DNA from: JARRNE01 sp963824085
GTDB taxonomy: Bacteria; Pseudomonadota; Gammaproteobacteria; Chromatiales; Chromatiaceae
Length of the DNA stretch: 64,000 nucleotides
Direction: 5' to 3'
Assembly: GCA_963824085.1 (NCBI GenBank)
Contig: CAWGNT010000015.1
Coordinates: forward strand, 124,001 to 188,000
Shown: positions 35,454-44,469 of the stretch, piece after piece
Position numbering within the stretch: position 1 is the stretch's first letter
How the letters are laid out: every line of letters starts with the position of its first letter
Notes under the pieces: generated by a model
What the model saw: only the letters and a program-made list of their open reading frames with translations
Told to the model about the DNA's origin: nothing
The model's database searches: none
Program-made: the position numbers and the translations under genes

Positions 35454-36011
35454 TCACCGATCCTCGTCTGCCACCGCATAAATCCCCGGTGCGTTGCGAA
35501 AATAATCCCTGTAGTCCAACCCGTAGCCGTATAGGTAGCGGTCCGGCACCTTCACCCCGACGAAATCGGGCCTGCCTTGAAAGACGCGCGGGCGGTCCTT
35601 CTCCACCAGCACCGCACTGTGAACACTAACGGCGCCATCCGCCCGGCAAGCCTGGACAATCGCCTCGAGGGTGAATCCCTCATCAAGGATGTCGTCCACG
35701 ACCAGGACATGCTGGCCGCTAACGGCCGCCGAGGGACGACGCAGCCACTCGAGCTCGGCGCCCCTGGTTGCACCCCGATAACGGGTAGCGTGAACGTAAT
35801 CGAGCCGCAACTGGAAATCGAGCCGGGGCAACAGTCGACCGACTGGGATGACGCCGCCGGTCATCACGCAGAGTACCAAGGGATCTTTTTCCCCAAGGGC
35901 CTGAGCGATGGCAACCGCCATACCATCGATGGCCGCCTCCATCTCCTCGCCGCTGACCAAGAGCTCGGCACGAGCCGCAACGGCTTCGTACCGATCGCGC
36001 GTCATCGCCAT
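35454..36011 (-). CDS. hpt: Hypoxanthine(-guanine) phosphoribosyltransferase
   Basis: 185 aa from the ATG at 36011; the longer in-frame start is unsupported. The PRPP-binding motif VLVVDDILDEGFTL is intact, and CVMTGGVIPVGRLL and VDYVHATRYRG fit the HPRT fold. It converts hypoxanthine (and guanine) with PRPP to IMP (GMP). It follows nagZ by 70 nt. With MtnP making hypoxanthine from methylthioinosine, it would complete that salvage route. Confidence 0.93.
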   Translation of the reverse strand: MAMTRDRYEAVAARAELLVSGEEMEAAIDGMAVAIAQALGEKDPLVLCVMTGGVIPVGRLLPRLDFQLRLDYVHATRYRGATRGAELEWLRRPSAAVSGQHVLVVDDILDEGFTLEAIVQACRADGAVSVHSAVLVEKDRPRVFQGRPDFVGVKVPDRYLYGYGLDYRDYFRNAPGIYAVADEDR

Positions 36012-36081
36012 GTCTCTGTCCCGTCTCCCCCGACGGTATTCGCCTAGTGCACCGTCGCTCTGCCCCGGCTGAGCCGCGGGG

Positions 36082-37134
36082 CTAATCACCGATGCCCAAG
36101 CTCAGCGTCTCCGCGGCCTCCAGCTCCTTTAGGGCCTCCATGGCCTGGTGCCATCGGGGCTCGCGGCGAACCTCATCCAGGGTAAGGTCGCCGCGCCCAT
36201 GCATGCGTAGGCAGCGTAGGTGCGCGGTCGGATCATCGTAATCCTCGAGTGCCTGGAGCACCTCCAGCGCCGCGGGTCGGTTATTGCACACCAAGAGCAG
36301 GTCGCACCCTGCCTCCATGGCCGCGCGGGCGCGCGCGGGGAAGCTGCCTCCCGCCGCCGCGGCCGCCATATTGAGGTCATCGCTGAAGATGACGCCCTGA
36401 AACTCCAAGCGCTCCCGCAGCACGCGGCGCAGCCAGAACAAGGAAAACCCTGCGGGCTGCGGATCGACCCGCGGGTAGGACACGTGCGCAGGCATGATGG
36501 CCTCGAGTCCGTGGCGGATCAGCCGCACGAAAGGCACCAGATCCTCCCGCTCAATCTCGCTCAACGAGCGGGTGTCGACGGGCAGCTCCGTGTGTGAGTC
36601 CGCCTCTACGCCTCCATGACCGGGAAAGTGCTTGCCGACTGCAGCCATACCGGCGGCGTGCACGCCCCGAACCCAGGCGTCCGCCAGCTCGGAGGCCGAA
36701 TTGACGCCGGCGGCGAACGCGCGATCACCGATCACGCGGCTCACCCCGCGGTCCAGGTCGAGCACGGGCGCGAAGCTGAAGTCCACGCCCACCGCCCGCA
36801 GCTCCGCCGCCATGAGCCACCCGACCGCCTCGGCGGCGCGCCGCGCCTGGATCGGGTGCTCGCGTGCAAGCGTACCAAAACGTGCGGCCGGCGGCAGACG
36901 CGTAAAGCCGTCGCGGAAGCGTTGGACACGGCCCCCTTCCTGGTCGACGGCAATCAGAAGGTGAGGATCGCGCTGGCGGTGGATATCGGCGGTGAGTGTA
37001 GAGATCTGCTCAGGTCCTTGGAAGTTGCGCGAGAAGAGGATCACGCCGCCGACCGCCGGATGATGCAGAATCTCGCGCTCCTCCTGCGTGAGGGCGGTCC
37101 CTTCCAGATCGAGCATTACAGGGCCAAGCGCCAT
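36082..37134 (-). CDS. nagZ: Beta-N-acetylhexosaminidase NagZ
   Basis: 350 aa, GH3 family. The substrate motif KHFPGHGGVEADSH at residues 168-181 contains the Asp179/His181 pair, and the nucleophile Asp is in FSDDLNM near residue 250. The N-terminus is MALGPVMLDLEG and there is no signal peptide, as expected for a cytoplasmic enzyme. It removes GlcNAc from anhydro-muropeptides during peptidoglycan recycling. It lies 37 nt after the ABC permease oppC, which puts it in the same transcript as a peptide importer. Confidence 0.97.
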   Translation of the reverse strand: MALGPVMLDLEGTALTQEEREILHHPAVGGVILFSRNFQGPEQISTLTADIHRQRDPHLLIAVDQEGGRVQRFRDGFTRLPPAARFGTLAREHPIQARRAAEAVGWLMAAELRAVGVDFSFAPVLDLDRGVSRVIGDRAFAAGVNSASELADAWVRGVHAAGMAAVGKHFPGHGGVEADSHTELPVDTRSLSEIEREDLVPFVRLIRHGLEAIMPAHVSYPRVDPQPAGFSLFWLRRVLRERLEFQGVIFSDDLNMAAAAAGGSFPARARAAMEAGCDLLLVCNNRPAALEVLQALEDYDDPTAHLRCLRMHGRGDLTLDEVRREPRWHQAMEALKELEAAETLSLGIGD

Positions 37135-37171
37135 CGCCTAATCCTCCGCCCTACGACAGCTGCCGTTTGTA

Positions 37172-37993
37172 TCACAGGTCAGTGGCGTTGTCGCCGCCGC
37201 GTGCCGCCATCCGCACATCGAGCCGGTCTCGCAACGCGTCGCCTAGCAGATTCACGGACAGCACGACTAGCATGAGGGCGATACCCGGTGCCAGCACGAG
37301 GTGTGGTGCTACAAGCATGTAGCCGACGCCGTCGCGAATCATGCTCCCCCACGATGCCTGAGGCGGCTGTACTCCCAGCCCGAGGAAGGACAGCCCGGCC
37401 TCCGCGATCACCGCGCCGGCAATGCCAAAGGTCCCCTCTACAATCAGGGGTGCGAGCGCGAGCGGAAGCAAGTGCAGGCGCAGAATCCTAGCCGGAGTGG
37501 CCCCGAGGGCACGGCCGGCGGCCACGTGGTCACGCTGCTTAAGGGACAGGATCTGTGCCCGCGTCAGGCGCGCGTAACCGACCCAGCCCACCGCCACGAG
37601 CGCGACGATCACGTTGTCGATCCCGGGCCCCAGGAGCCCTGCGAGGGCGATGGCGAGCAGAATCCCGGGGAAGGCGAGGAAGACGTCGACGATTCGCACG
37701 ACGGCAAGATCCAGCCATCCCCCGGCGTAGGCGGCCACACCACCGACCAAGGCACCGGCAATCGAGGAGATGAGCACGACCCCCATGCCGACGACGAAAG
37801 ATGTGCGGGCGCCCACGACGAGACGGTCGAGCACGGGGCGGCCCACGTCATCGTTGCCGAGCGGGTCACTCGCGCTGGGAGGGGCCAGGATGCGCGGCAG
37901 ATCGATGGCGTCGGGCGCAAGGGGTAGCCAAGACGCTGTCGCCGCAGCCAAGGCCCACAATCCGATGAGGAATAACGGCACACGCAGCCGCAT
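37172..37993 (-). CDS. Peptide ABC transporter permease (DppC/OppC type)
   Basis: 273 aa with five or six membrane segments. The EAA loop AAGRALGATPARILRLHLLP is clear, and GLSFLGLGVQPPQASWGSMI is the DppC/OppC signature. It starts 3 nt after the preceding permease stop, so both are translated together. It carries peptides across the inner membrane. No matching ATPase genes are present in the window. Confidence 0.93.
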   Translation of the reverse strand: MRLRVPLFLIGLWALAAATASWLPLAPDAIDLPRILAPPSASDPLGNDDVGRPVLDRLVVGARTSFVVGMGVVLISSIAGALVGGVAAYAGGWLDLAVVRIVDVFLAFPGILLAIALAGLLGPGIDNVIVALVAVGWVGYARLTRAQILSLKQRDHVAAGRALGATPARILRLHLLPLALAPLIVEGTFGIAGAVIAEAGLSFLGLGVQPPQASWGSMIRDGVGYMLVAPHLVLAPGIALMLVVLSVNLLGDALRDRLDVRMAARGGDNATDL

Positions 37994-37996
37994 CGA

Positions 37997-38917
37997 TCAA
38001 CCCAGGCGCACCCGCGGGTCCACCCAAACGTAGACCAGGTCCGTGAGCGTATTCACCATCACGTAGACGAGACTGATGAGAAGCACGCAGGCCTGGACGA
38101 CCGGATAGTCCCGACCCTGGATCGCCTCGACCAGCAGACTGCCGACACCCGGCCACGCAAACACCGTCTCGGTGATAACCGCACCGCCGAGGAGACCACC
38201 AAGCTGCAAGCCGAGAAGCGTGAGCACCGGTAGCCAGGCGTTGCGCAGGGCGTGCCGCCAGAGCACAGTCGTCTCGGTCAGTCCCTTCGCCCGGGCGGTA
38301 CGAACATAGTCTTCGGCCAACACCTCGAGCACACTGCTGCGCACCATGCGTGCCAGCACCGCAGCGAGGCCGGTGCCAAGGGTCACGGCGGGCAGCACCA
38401 GGCTCGTTACGCCCTCGCGCCCGCTCACCGGTGTGAGACCGAGCCACAAGGAGAAGATCAGGATTAGGACGGGCCCCAACCAGAAGTTCGGCATCGAGAT
38501 GCCCAGGAGCGAGAAGCCCATGGCCCCGGAGTCCAGCGCCTGCCCGCGATAGCGGGCGGCGAGCACCCCGAGCGGGACCGCCGACACGACTGCGAGGACC
38601 AGAGCGGCCGCCGTCAGCTCGATCGTCGGCGGGATGCGCTCCACCAGCAGCTGCCGCACCGGACGCTGATAGTGGAAAGACTCACCCAGGTCCAGCCGTG
38701 CCAGCCGTGCCAGATAGGTCAGATACTGCTGGGTCAGCGGCCGGTCCAGACCCAATGCGTGCCGCAGGGCTGTTCGGTCTGCGGGTCGAGCGCTCTCGCC
38801 CAGCATCGCCTCGACCGGATCCCCCGGGACCAGGTGGATCAGGAGGAACACCAGGGTGCAGACTCCAAGCACGACGACCGCGGCGGAGGCGACCCGGTAA
38901 GCCACGGCCTCAAGCAT
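37997..38917 (-). CDS. Peptide ABC transporter permease (DppB/OppB type)
   Basis: 306 aa. Six membrane segments. The N-terminal signature LVFLLIHLVPGDPVEAMLG and the EAA loop ARAKGLTETTVLWRHALRNA are typical of DppB/OppB, and the end has TDLVYVWVDPRVRLG. Its start overlaps the YkuD gene's stop by 8 nt (38910-38917), which ties the two together. Confidence 0.94.
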   Translation of the reverse strand: MLEAVAYRVASAAVVVLGVCTLVFLLIHLVPGDPVEAMLGESARPADRTALRHALGLDRPLTQQYLTYLARLARLDLGESFHYQRPVRQLLVERIPPTIELTAAALVLAVVSAVPLGVLAARYRGQALDSGAMGFSLLGISMPNFWLGPVLILIFSLWLGLTPVSGREGVTSLVLPAVTLGTGLAAVLARMVRSSVLEVLAEDYVRTARAKGLTETTVLWRHALRNAWLPVLTLLGLQLGGLLGGAVITETVFAWPGVGSLLVEAIQGRDYPVVQACVLLISLVYVMVNTLTDLVYVWVDPRVRLG

Positions 38918-39419
38918 CGCACCCGGGCCCCTCGCGGATTTCCACCATGGTCCCCGCCTCTACCAGATCGAACACCTCGATGAGGTCCGCACTGCGCATC
39001 CGAATACAGCCATGGGAGCGCGGAATGCCCATGGGCTCTGTATCCGGACACCCGTGGATATAGATGTAACGGCGCAGGGTGTCGACCTCGCCCCCTCGAT
39101 TCCGTCCGGACTCTACACCGGTGAGCCAGAGGATGCGGGTGAGTATCCAATCTCGGTCCGGGTGCTGGGCGACAAGCGCCTCGTCATAGATCTCGCCCGT
39201 GGGGCGTCGCCCCCGAAACACCGTGCCTTGCGGACAACCGCCTCCGATGCGGATTCGTACGCGATGAAGCCCCCGGGGCGTGCATCCGCTACCGAACTGC
39301 TCGCCCGGACCGCGCAGCGCGGTGGAGACCAGATATCGTCTAAGCATCCGTTCTCCGTCCTTGAGATCGAGCGTTTGGGACGCGAGGTCGACCAGGATGT
39401 GCTTGGTGACCACGGACAT
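38910..39419 (-). CDS. Signal-less YkuD-fold L,D-transpeptidase / L,D-carboxypeptidase
   Basis: 169 aa from the ATG at 39419. The catalytic motif is HGC...PRSHGCIRM: His122, Ser135-His136-Gly137-Cys138, with Cys138 the nucleophile. The start is MSVVTKHILVDLASQTLDL, which has no hydrophobic signal, so the protein is probably cytoplasmic. Classical L,D-transpeptidases are periplasmic; signal-less YkuD proteins such as ElsL of Acinetobacter and LdcV of Vibrio are described as recycling L,D-carboxypeptidases. Its position inside an ABC-nagZ operon fits that role. A periplasmic export by another route cannot be excluded. Confidence 0.85.
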   Translation of the reverse strand: MSVVTKHILVDLASQTLDLKDGERMLRRYLVSTALRGPGEQFGSGCTPRGLHRVRIRIGGGCPQGTVFRGRRPTGEIYDEALVAQHPDRDWILTRILWLTGVESGRNRGGEVDTLRRYIYIHGCPDTEPMGIPRSHGCIRMRSADLIEVFDLVEAGTMVEIREGPGCDA

Positions 39420-39511
39420 TGGGCTGTTCCGGATCATTCGGCGCAATGGGCTTTGGTTCTGAGTTCTGCCTGAGCTTGGCGGTTTGACACTGTTTGGCGC
39501 AATGCGCTTCG

Positions 39512-41041
39512 CTATTGTGCCTTGCCGGACCGCCTGGGCAGGTTGTCCGAGATGCGTCGCGTCCAGCGCGGAAGCTCCACGAGCTCGAGGCCGTCGTAGT
39601 TCCCGTCCGCGGCGAGGCGGTAGCCCGTCACATCTCGCCGGCAGACGACGACCTGATCCTCGTACCACAACGGCACGTATGGCAGATCGGCAAGCAACAG
39701 GGTCTGGAGCTCCCGGTAGAGGGCTGCTTGACGAACCAGATCCGGCTCCGCCCGTGCCGCCTCGATAAGGCGGTCCGCCTCACGGCTCCGATAGCGGCCC
39801 CGGTTAGCGCCGCGGGGGGGCACCGAGCTGCTCTCGAACGCATAGCGGAAGATGTCCGGCGTGCGGATGCCGACCCAGGACAGGCTGTAGAGCTGAAACC
39901 GACCTGCCTTGATGTCACCGTAGAAGGTCCCCCAGTCGTAGCTGCGCACGTCCATTCGGATTCCCACCCGCTTGAGCTGCGCCTGGATCACAGTGGCGAG
40001 GCGCACGCGAAACGGGTCGCTGGATGTCTTGTAGCTCAGGCGCAAGGGCCGATCGGGCCCGTAGCCTGCCTCCGCCAGCAGAGCTCGCGCCTGCTTCGGG
40101 TCAAAGGCGTAACCGACGAGCCCTTTAGCGCCGGCCCAGTGCTCTGGAGGAAGCACGCTCTGCGCCGGACGCCCCTCTCCCTGGAAGAGGAAGTGCAAGA
40201 TCGCTTCGCGGTCGATCGCGTGGGCGATCGCCTCCCGTACGGCACGGACTCTCGTGACCGGGTCCTCCATGTTGAAGCCGAGATAAGAGAAATTGACCCC
40301 GGGGATCTCCCTCACTCGCACCTCCGGTCGCTCGCGCAAGTAGCTGACCAGCTCCGGGGGCAGGTCATTCTGCAGCATCTGAATCTCCCCCCGCAGGAGC
40401 TTCATTACCCGCACGGTGGGGTCCTTCACGGTCACCAGTTCCAGCACTCGGCGGTCGCCGCGGCGCTCGAGCCGCAGGCGCCCGGGCTCGGGCCAGTCGA
40501 GGAAGCGAAATGGTCCGCTGCCCACCGGCGATTGGCGGAAAGGGTGCCCTGTGCGAATGAGCCTCGCGGGAAGAATGCCGATTCCCAGATAGGCAGGAAA
40601 GAGCGGATCGGGGGTCGACAGCCGGAACTCGACCTGCTCGGTGCCGTCGGCGTGAACGCTGTCGATGATACTCAGCAACGCCCGGTGCGGGGAGGCATTC
40701 GCAGGGTCCAGGACGGAGCGGTAGGTCGCTTCCACGTCCACGGCATTCAGCCGTGTGCCGTCGCCGAACGTCCGCCCATCCCGGCCCAGGATGAACCGGT
40801 AGCGGGTGGGTGAGACCTCCTCCCAGTGAGCAAGGGACGGCACCGGGAGACTTTGTGCATCGAGCCCTACCAGCCGCCGATAGAGCAGCCGGTTGATGCG
40901 CTCGGACGTGGCGTCGGTAGCGAAACGCGGGTCCAGGTTGCGCGGCGCAGTGGCGAGACCCATGCGCAGAGCGGCGTCCGACGGACTCCCGCCGCAAGCC
41001 GCAAGAACGACACAGACGAGCAGCGGTAGGACCCATCGCAA
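39512..41041 (-). CDS. Peptide ABC transporter substrate-binding lipoprotein
   Basis: 509 aa from the TTG at 41041. The signal LRWVLPLLVCVVLAACGG has a lipobox LAAC. A longer frame (ATG at 41182, or from 41287) would add 47 or more residues of Arg/Lys-rich sequence before the signal, which is unlikely. The body is DppA/OppA-like: YRFILGRDGRTFGDGTRLNAVDV, a GSGPFRFL motif and a NFSYLGFN stretch in the ligand cleft. The end LPYVPLWYEDQVVV is typical. It probably delivers peptides, perhaps cell-wall peptides, to the two permeases. It lies 92 nt before the YkuD gene. Confidence 0.9.
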   Translation of the reverse strand: MRWVLPLLVCVVLAACGGSPSDAALRMGLATAPRNLDPRFATDATSERINRLLYRRLVGLDAQSLPVPSLAHWEEVSPTRYRFILGRDGRTFGDGTRLNAVDVEATYRSVLDPANASPHRALLSIIDSVHADGTEQVEFRLSTPDPLFPAYLGIGILPARLIRTGHPFRQSPVGSGPFRFLDWPEPGRLRLERRGDRRVLELVTVKDPTVRVMKLLRGEIQMLQNDLPPELVSYLRERPEVRVREIPGVNFSYLGFNMEDPVTRVRAVREAIAHAIDREAILHFLFQGEGRPAQSVLPPEHWAGAKGLVGYAFDPKQARALLAEAGYGPDRPLRLSYKTSSDPFRVRLATVIQAQLKRVGIRMDVRSYDWGTFYGDIKAGRFQLYSLSWVGIRTPDIFRYAFESSSVPPRGANRGRYRSREADRLIEAARAEPDLVRQAALYRELQTLLLADLPYVPLWYEDQVVVCRRDVTGYRLAADGNYDGLELVELPRWTRRISDNLPRRSGKAQ

Positions 41042-41283
41042 CCGTGCCCAAAGAACAGGCTTGTGTAGTGAGAGGCCACCAGAAGGGACAGCCGCTACGT
41101 CCTTTCTCCCGCAATCGTGCCGGCTCGGTTTGGTTTCCTCGCTGTTCTTGGGGCGGGCCGCTCCCGCCCCACTCTTCCGCATGCCGACGAAGGAGTCGTC
41201 CTTCGTTTGGCCGTTCGACGAGGCGGCGTCGCTGCCGAGGCAGTCCGCAGCATGCCTCGAAGAGACTGCGCCCGCCCACCCCT

Positions 41284-41751
41284 TCACCAGTGCTTGTAAG
41301 GATTTCGCGCCAGGTTGACGTTGAAATAGCGCGGGTCGCCGGATACCTCGTCGCCCAGCCAGTCGGGGCGCTCGAAGACCTCGTCCTCGGCCGAGAGCTC
41401 AACCTCGGCCATCACGAGCCCCTCGTTTTCGCCCGCGAAAAGGTCCAGATCCCACACATGGCTCCCGGCCCGCACCTTGTAACGCACCTTGTCTATCGGC
41501 GGGAACACGGCCAGCTCCCGGAGCATTGCCTGCGCGTCCACCACCGGGATGGGATATTCATACTCACTCCGAGTAATCCCTAGGCCAGCGCCCTTGATGG
41601 TGAGGTAGGCGTCTCCGCCCTTGACCCGAACCCGCACGGTACCGGTAGCGTTGTTGGCGAGATAACCCTGCATGATATGCGCCTCGGACTCGACGTGCGC
41701 ACGCCACGAGTCGCTATTAACAAGAAACTTACGTTCTATCTCTACACCCAT
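41284..41751 (-). CDS. CYTH-domain inorganic triphosphatase-like protein
   Basis: 155 aa from the ATG at 41751. It starts GVEIERKFLV, the ExExK signature of triphosphate tunnel metalloenzymes. Further strands carry alternating charges (GTVRVRVKGGDAYLTIKG, KVRYKVRAGSHVWDLDLF, LVMAEVELSAEDE) that line the tunnel. Length and motifs match the small bacterial CYTH tripolyphosphatase of Nitrosomonas europaea. It lies between rlmD and the binding-protein gene, separated from the latter by 242 nt. Confidence 0.9.
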   Translation of the reverse strand: MGVEIERKFLVNSDSWRAHVESEAHIMQGYLANNATGTVRVRVKGGDAYLTIKGAGLGITRSEYEYPIPVVDAQAMLRELAVFPPIDKVRYKVRAGSHVWDLDLFAGENEGLVMAEVELSAEDEVFERPDWLGDEVSGDPRYFNVNLARNPYKHW

Positions 41752-41769
41752 ACCGACCCAACTCACGCA

Positions 41770-41908
41770 ATTTTGTCGCTTTTCGGCCCAAGGGGTCGGG
41801 TTGCGCCCGTCGGGCGTGTCGGCCGCAGGGAGGAATCCACGGCGTCCCCAGGCGGGCGCAATCCGACCCCGGAATAACGAAAACATCAAATACAACCGCT
41901 ATATGCTA
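41770..41908. repeat. Dispersed palindromic repeat family I, copy E with central deletion
   Basis: Same orientation as copies C and D. It has GTCGCTTTTCGG, GGGTCGGGTTGCGCCC, GTGTCGGCCGCAGGGAGG, then passes straight to TCCACGGCGTCC: about 25 nt of the centre are missing. Outer arms close with GGGCGCAATCCGACCCC and AACGAAAAC. It fills the spacer between CYTH and rlmD. Confidence 0.75.
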
Positions 41909-43231
41909 ACCCCTCTCAAACAGCGCGATCGATTCGACGTGTGCCGTGTGGGGAAACATATCCATGGCCCCCGCGGCGAGGAGCCGATAACCGAGTCCGT
42001 TCACCAAACGGTCCGCGTCCCGAGCCAAGGTGGCAGGGTAACAGGATACGTACACCAGACGTCGAGTCCCCATCCGGGCGACGAGATCGAGCACCTGCAA
42101 CGCTCCGCTGCGTGGCGGATCAAGCAGCGCCTTGTCGAAGCGTTCGCGTTGCCAAGGAACATGATCCAGCTCACCGTAAAGGTCTGCGGTGTGGAAGCGC
42201 GCGTTGTCGATGCGGTTACGCTCGGCGTTGACGCGGGCCCGCTCCACTAGCGTCGCGGCGCCCTCCACGCCAATGACCTCCGCCGCCCGGCGCGCGAGTG
42301 GGAGGGTGAAATTGCCGAGCCCGCAAAACAGGTCCAGCACCCGCTCGTCCGGCTGCGGATCGAGCAGGTCTAGCGCGCGGTCGACCATGAGGCGGTTGAG
42401 CTCGAGGTTTACCTGGGTAAAGTCGGAGGGCTCGAAATGCAGCCGGACTTGATATCGCGGCAGGCCGTAGCTGAGGTCCAGGTCGTGACCGGGAAGCGCG
42501 CGCACCGACTCTGGACCGCCCTCCTGCAGGTACACGTGAAGGCCCTGCTCGGCCCCAAAGGCACTGAGGCGTTTCAAATCGTCGCTGCCCGGCGGGTCGA
42601 GCACCCGAAACAGGAGCACGCAGGGGCCATCACCCACGGCCACCTCGATCTGGGGTACGCGGTCACGGATCGCGAGCTCACCCACCAGCGCCGAGATGGC
42701 CTCCAGCCTCTCGCCCACCGCGGGGTGAAGGACCTCGCAGCGGCGGAGGTCGGCAAGGAAATTGTTCCCCCGCTCACGAAAGCCGACCAGCACCTTGCCC
42801 TTCTTCTCCACGTACTTGACCCCGAGCCGGGCCTTGCGGCGGTAACCCCAGTGTCGAGCGGATAGAGGCGGTAGCCACTCCTTGGGCTCGACCTTGCCCA
42901 TGCGGCGAAGCACATCGGCGAGGATCTCCTGCTTCATGGTGATCTGAGCACTCGCTTTCATGTGCTGCAGGCTGCAGCCGCCGCAGAGGCCGAAGTGCGG
43001 GCAGCGGGCATCTACTCGTTCGGGGGAGCCAGTCACCACCTGGGTAACCGTCCCCTCATCGTAGCGGCGCTGGAGCTTGGTGTAACGGAATTGGACGCGC
43101 TCGCCGGGCAGCGAGCCGTGGACGAAGACGGCCTTGCCATCCACGTGCGCAAGGCCCCGTCCGTCGTGGGTCAGGGATTCGATCTCGGCCGCGACGGGCT
43201 CGGACGGCAAGGGCTTACGTTTCTTGGCCAA
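41906..43231 (-). CDS. rlmD: 23S rRNA (uracil(1939)-C(5))-methyltransferase RlmD
   Basis: 441 aa from the TTG at 43231, which has GGAG 7 nt upstream; a longer frame adds about 69 residues of repeat-derived Arg-rich sequence. The 4Fe-4S ligands are Cys77, Cys83, Cys86 (CPHFGLCGGC) and Cys165. A TRAM-like start is followed by the SAM motif VLDLFCGLGNFTLPLA and the catalytic Cys of SCYPATLARD near the end. It makes m5U1939. It follows cysM by 155 nt. Confidence 0.95.
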   Translation of the reverse strand: MAKKRKPLPSEPVAAEIESLTHDGRGLAHVDGKAVFVHGSLPGERVQFRYTKLQRRYDEGTVTQVVTGSPERVDARCPHFGLCGGCSLQHMKASAQITMKQEILADVLRRMGKVEPKEWLPPLSARHWGYRRKARLGVKYVEKKGKVLVGFRERGNNFLADLRRCEVLHPAVGERLEAISALVGELAIRDRVPQIEVAVGDGPCVLLFRVLDPPGSDDLKRLSAFGAEQGLHVYLQEGGPESVRALPGHDLDLSYGLPRYQVRLHFEPSDFTQVNLELNRLMVDRALDLLDPQPDERVLDLFCGLGNFTLPLARRAAEVIGVEGAATLVERARVNAERNRIDNARFHTADLYGELDHVPWQRERFDKALLDPPRSGALQVLDLVARMGTRRLVYVSCYPATLARDADRLVNGLGYRLLAAGAMDMFPHTAHVESIALFERG

Positions 43232-43339
43232 GGGGTTGCTCCGGCTCAAGCTCGAACGGCCGCGGCCGGAGGCGCTAAGACGACAGGTGAGGACCGCTGG
43301 GCGTGCCGGGAACGGCCCAATATGCCGTTCGCATCCAAG

Positions 43340-43390
43340 CTTTTCGTTTTCAGGGGCCGGGTTGCGCCCGCGCGCAACGGCATCCTCACG
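43340..43390. repeat. Dispersed palindromic repeat family I, half-element F
   Basis: It begins AGCTTTTCGTTTTC, continues GGGGCCGGGTTGCGCCCGCGCGC and stops at the cysM 3' end. Only the left half of the palindrome is present. It is the same orientation as copies C, D and E. Confidence 0.5.
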
Positions 43391-44276
43391 CGGGAAAGAC
43401 ACCGGTGGAGAGGTAACGATCCCCGCGGTCACAGACAATCACGACGATGACGGCGCCGCTCGACTCGTTCGCCAGCTCCAATGCGGCGGCCACGGCACCT
43501 CCCGAAGATATGCCGGCAAATATGCCTTCTTTGGCGGCCAGGTCCCGGGCCGTCTGCTCCGCGGCCTCCTGAGAGACGTCGATGATCCGGTCGACGCCGC
43601 GCGGATCATAGATTTTGGGTAGATATTCGGTGGGCCAGCGCCTAATACCGGGTATGCTCGCCCCCTCCTTCGGCTGTACTCCGACGACCTGGACTCGGGG
43701 ACTCTGCTCCTTTAGGTAGCGGCCGGTACCCATGATGGTGCCCGTCGTGCCCATAGAGCTCACAAAGTGCGTCAGGGTACCCCGAGTGTCGCGCCAGATT
43801 TCCGGGCCGGTCGTCGCATAATGCGCTTGCGGGTTGTCGGGGTTGGAGAACTGGTCCAGGATCCGTCCCTCACCGCGCGCTTCCATCGCCCGCGCGCGAT
43901 CGATGGCCGCTTCCATTCCGCCTTCTCGCGGTGTCAGAATGATCGTGGCCCCGTAGCTTCGCATGACGGCGCGGCGCTCCACGCTCATGTGCTCCGGCAT
44001 GACCAGGACCATTCGATAACCCTTGATCGCCGCCGCCATGGCAAGCGCGATCCCGGTGTTACCACTGGTGGCCTCGATCAGCGAATCGCCCGGCCGGATA
44101 TCGCCCCTCTCCTCCGCGCGCCGGATCATGGAGAGTGCCGGTCGATCCTTTACCGAACCCGCCGGGTTGCTGCCCTCGAGCTTTGCGAGGATGATGCTGC
44201 CGGAGTCTCCCGCAACCCGTTGCAGGCGCACGAGCGGCGTCTCGCCGACAAAGTCTTCAATGCTTGGGAAGTCCAT
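43386..44276 (-). CDS. cysM: Cysteine synthase B
   Basis: 296 aa, normal length. The PLP lysine is Lys43 in GSNPAGSVKDRPAL. EATSGNTGIALA near residue 68 and SSMGTTGTIMGTGRYLKE near 173 are the CysM substrate and phosphate-binding motifs. It makes cysteine from O-acetylserine and sulfide or thiosulfate. Downstream lie a half repeat and rlmD. It diverges from the HPt gene. Confidence 0.96.
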   Translation of the reverse strand: MDFPSIEDFVGETPLVRLQRVAGDSGSIILAKLEGSNPAGSVKDRPALSMIRRAEERGDIRPGDSLIEATSGNTGIALAMAAAIKGYRMVLVMPEHMSVERRAVMRSYGATIILTPREGGMEAAIDRARAMEARGEGRILDQFSNPDNPQAHYATTGPEIWRDTRGTLTHFVSSMGTTGTIMGTGRYLKEQSPRVQVVGVQPKEGASIPGIRRWPTEYLPKIYDPRGVDRIIDVSQEAAEQTARDLAAKEGIFAGISSGGAVAAALELANESSGAVIVVIVCDRGDRYLSTGVFPA

Positions 44277-44469
44277 GGTGGGGTCTGGCGAACCGGGGGC
44301 ATCTGCCGATCATAAAGACTTACCGATTGTGCAACAGGTTACGCCGGTGCGAAAGGCGGCACCGCACCCGCTTGGGGATGACCTGCAGAGCCGATGATAA
44401 ACTTGGGCGTAGCCCGCCCCTATTCTCCGTTGCGACCTAAAGGCGTTAAAGAGCAAGGAGCGGACGGAT

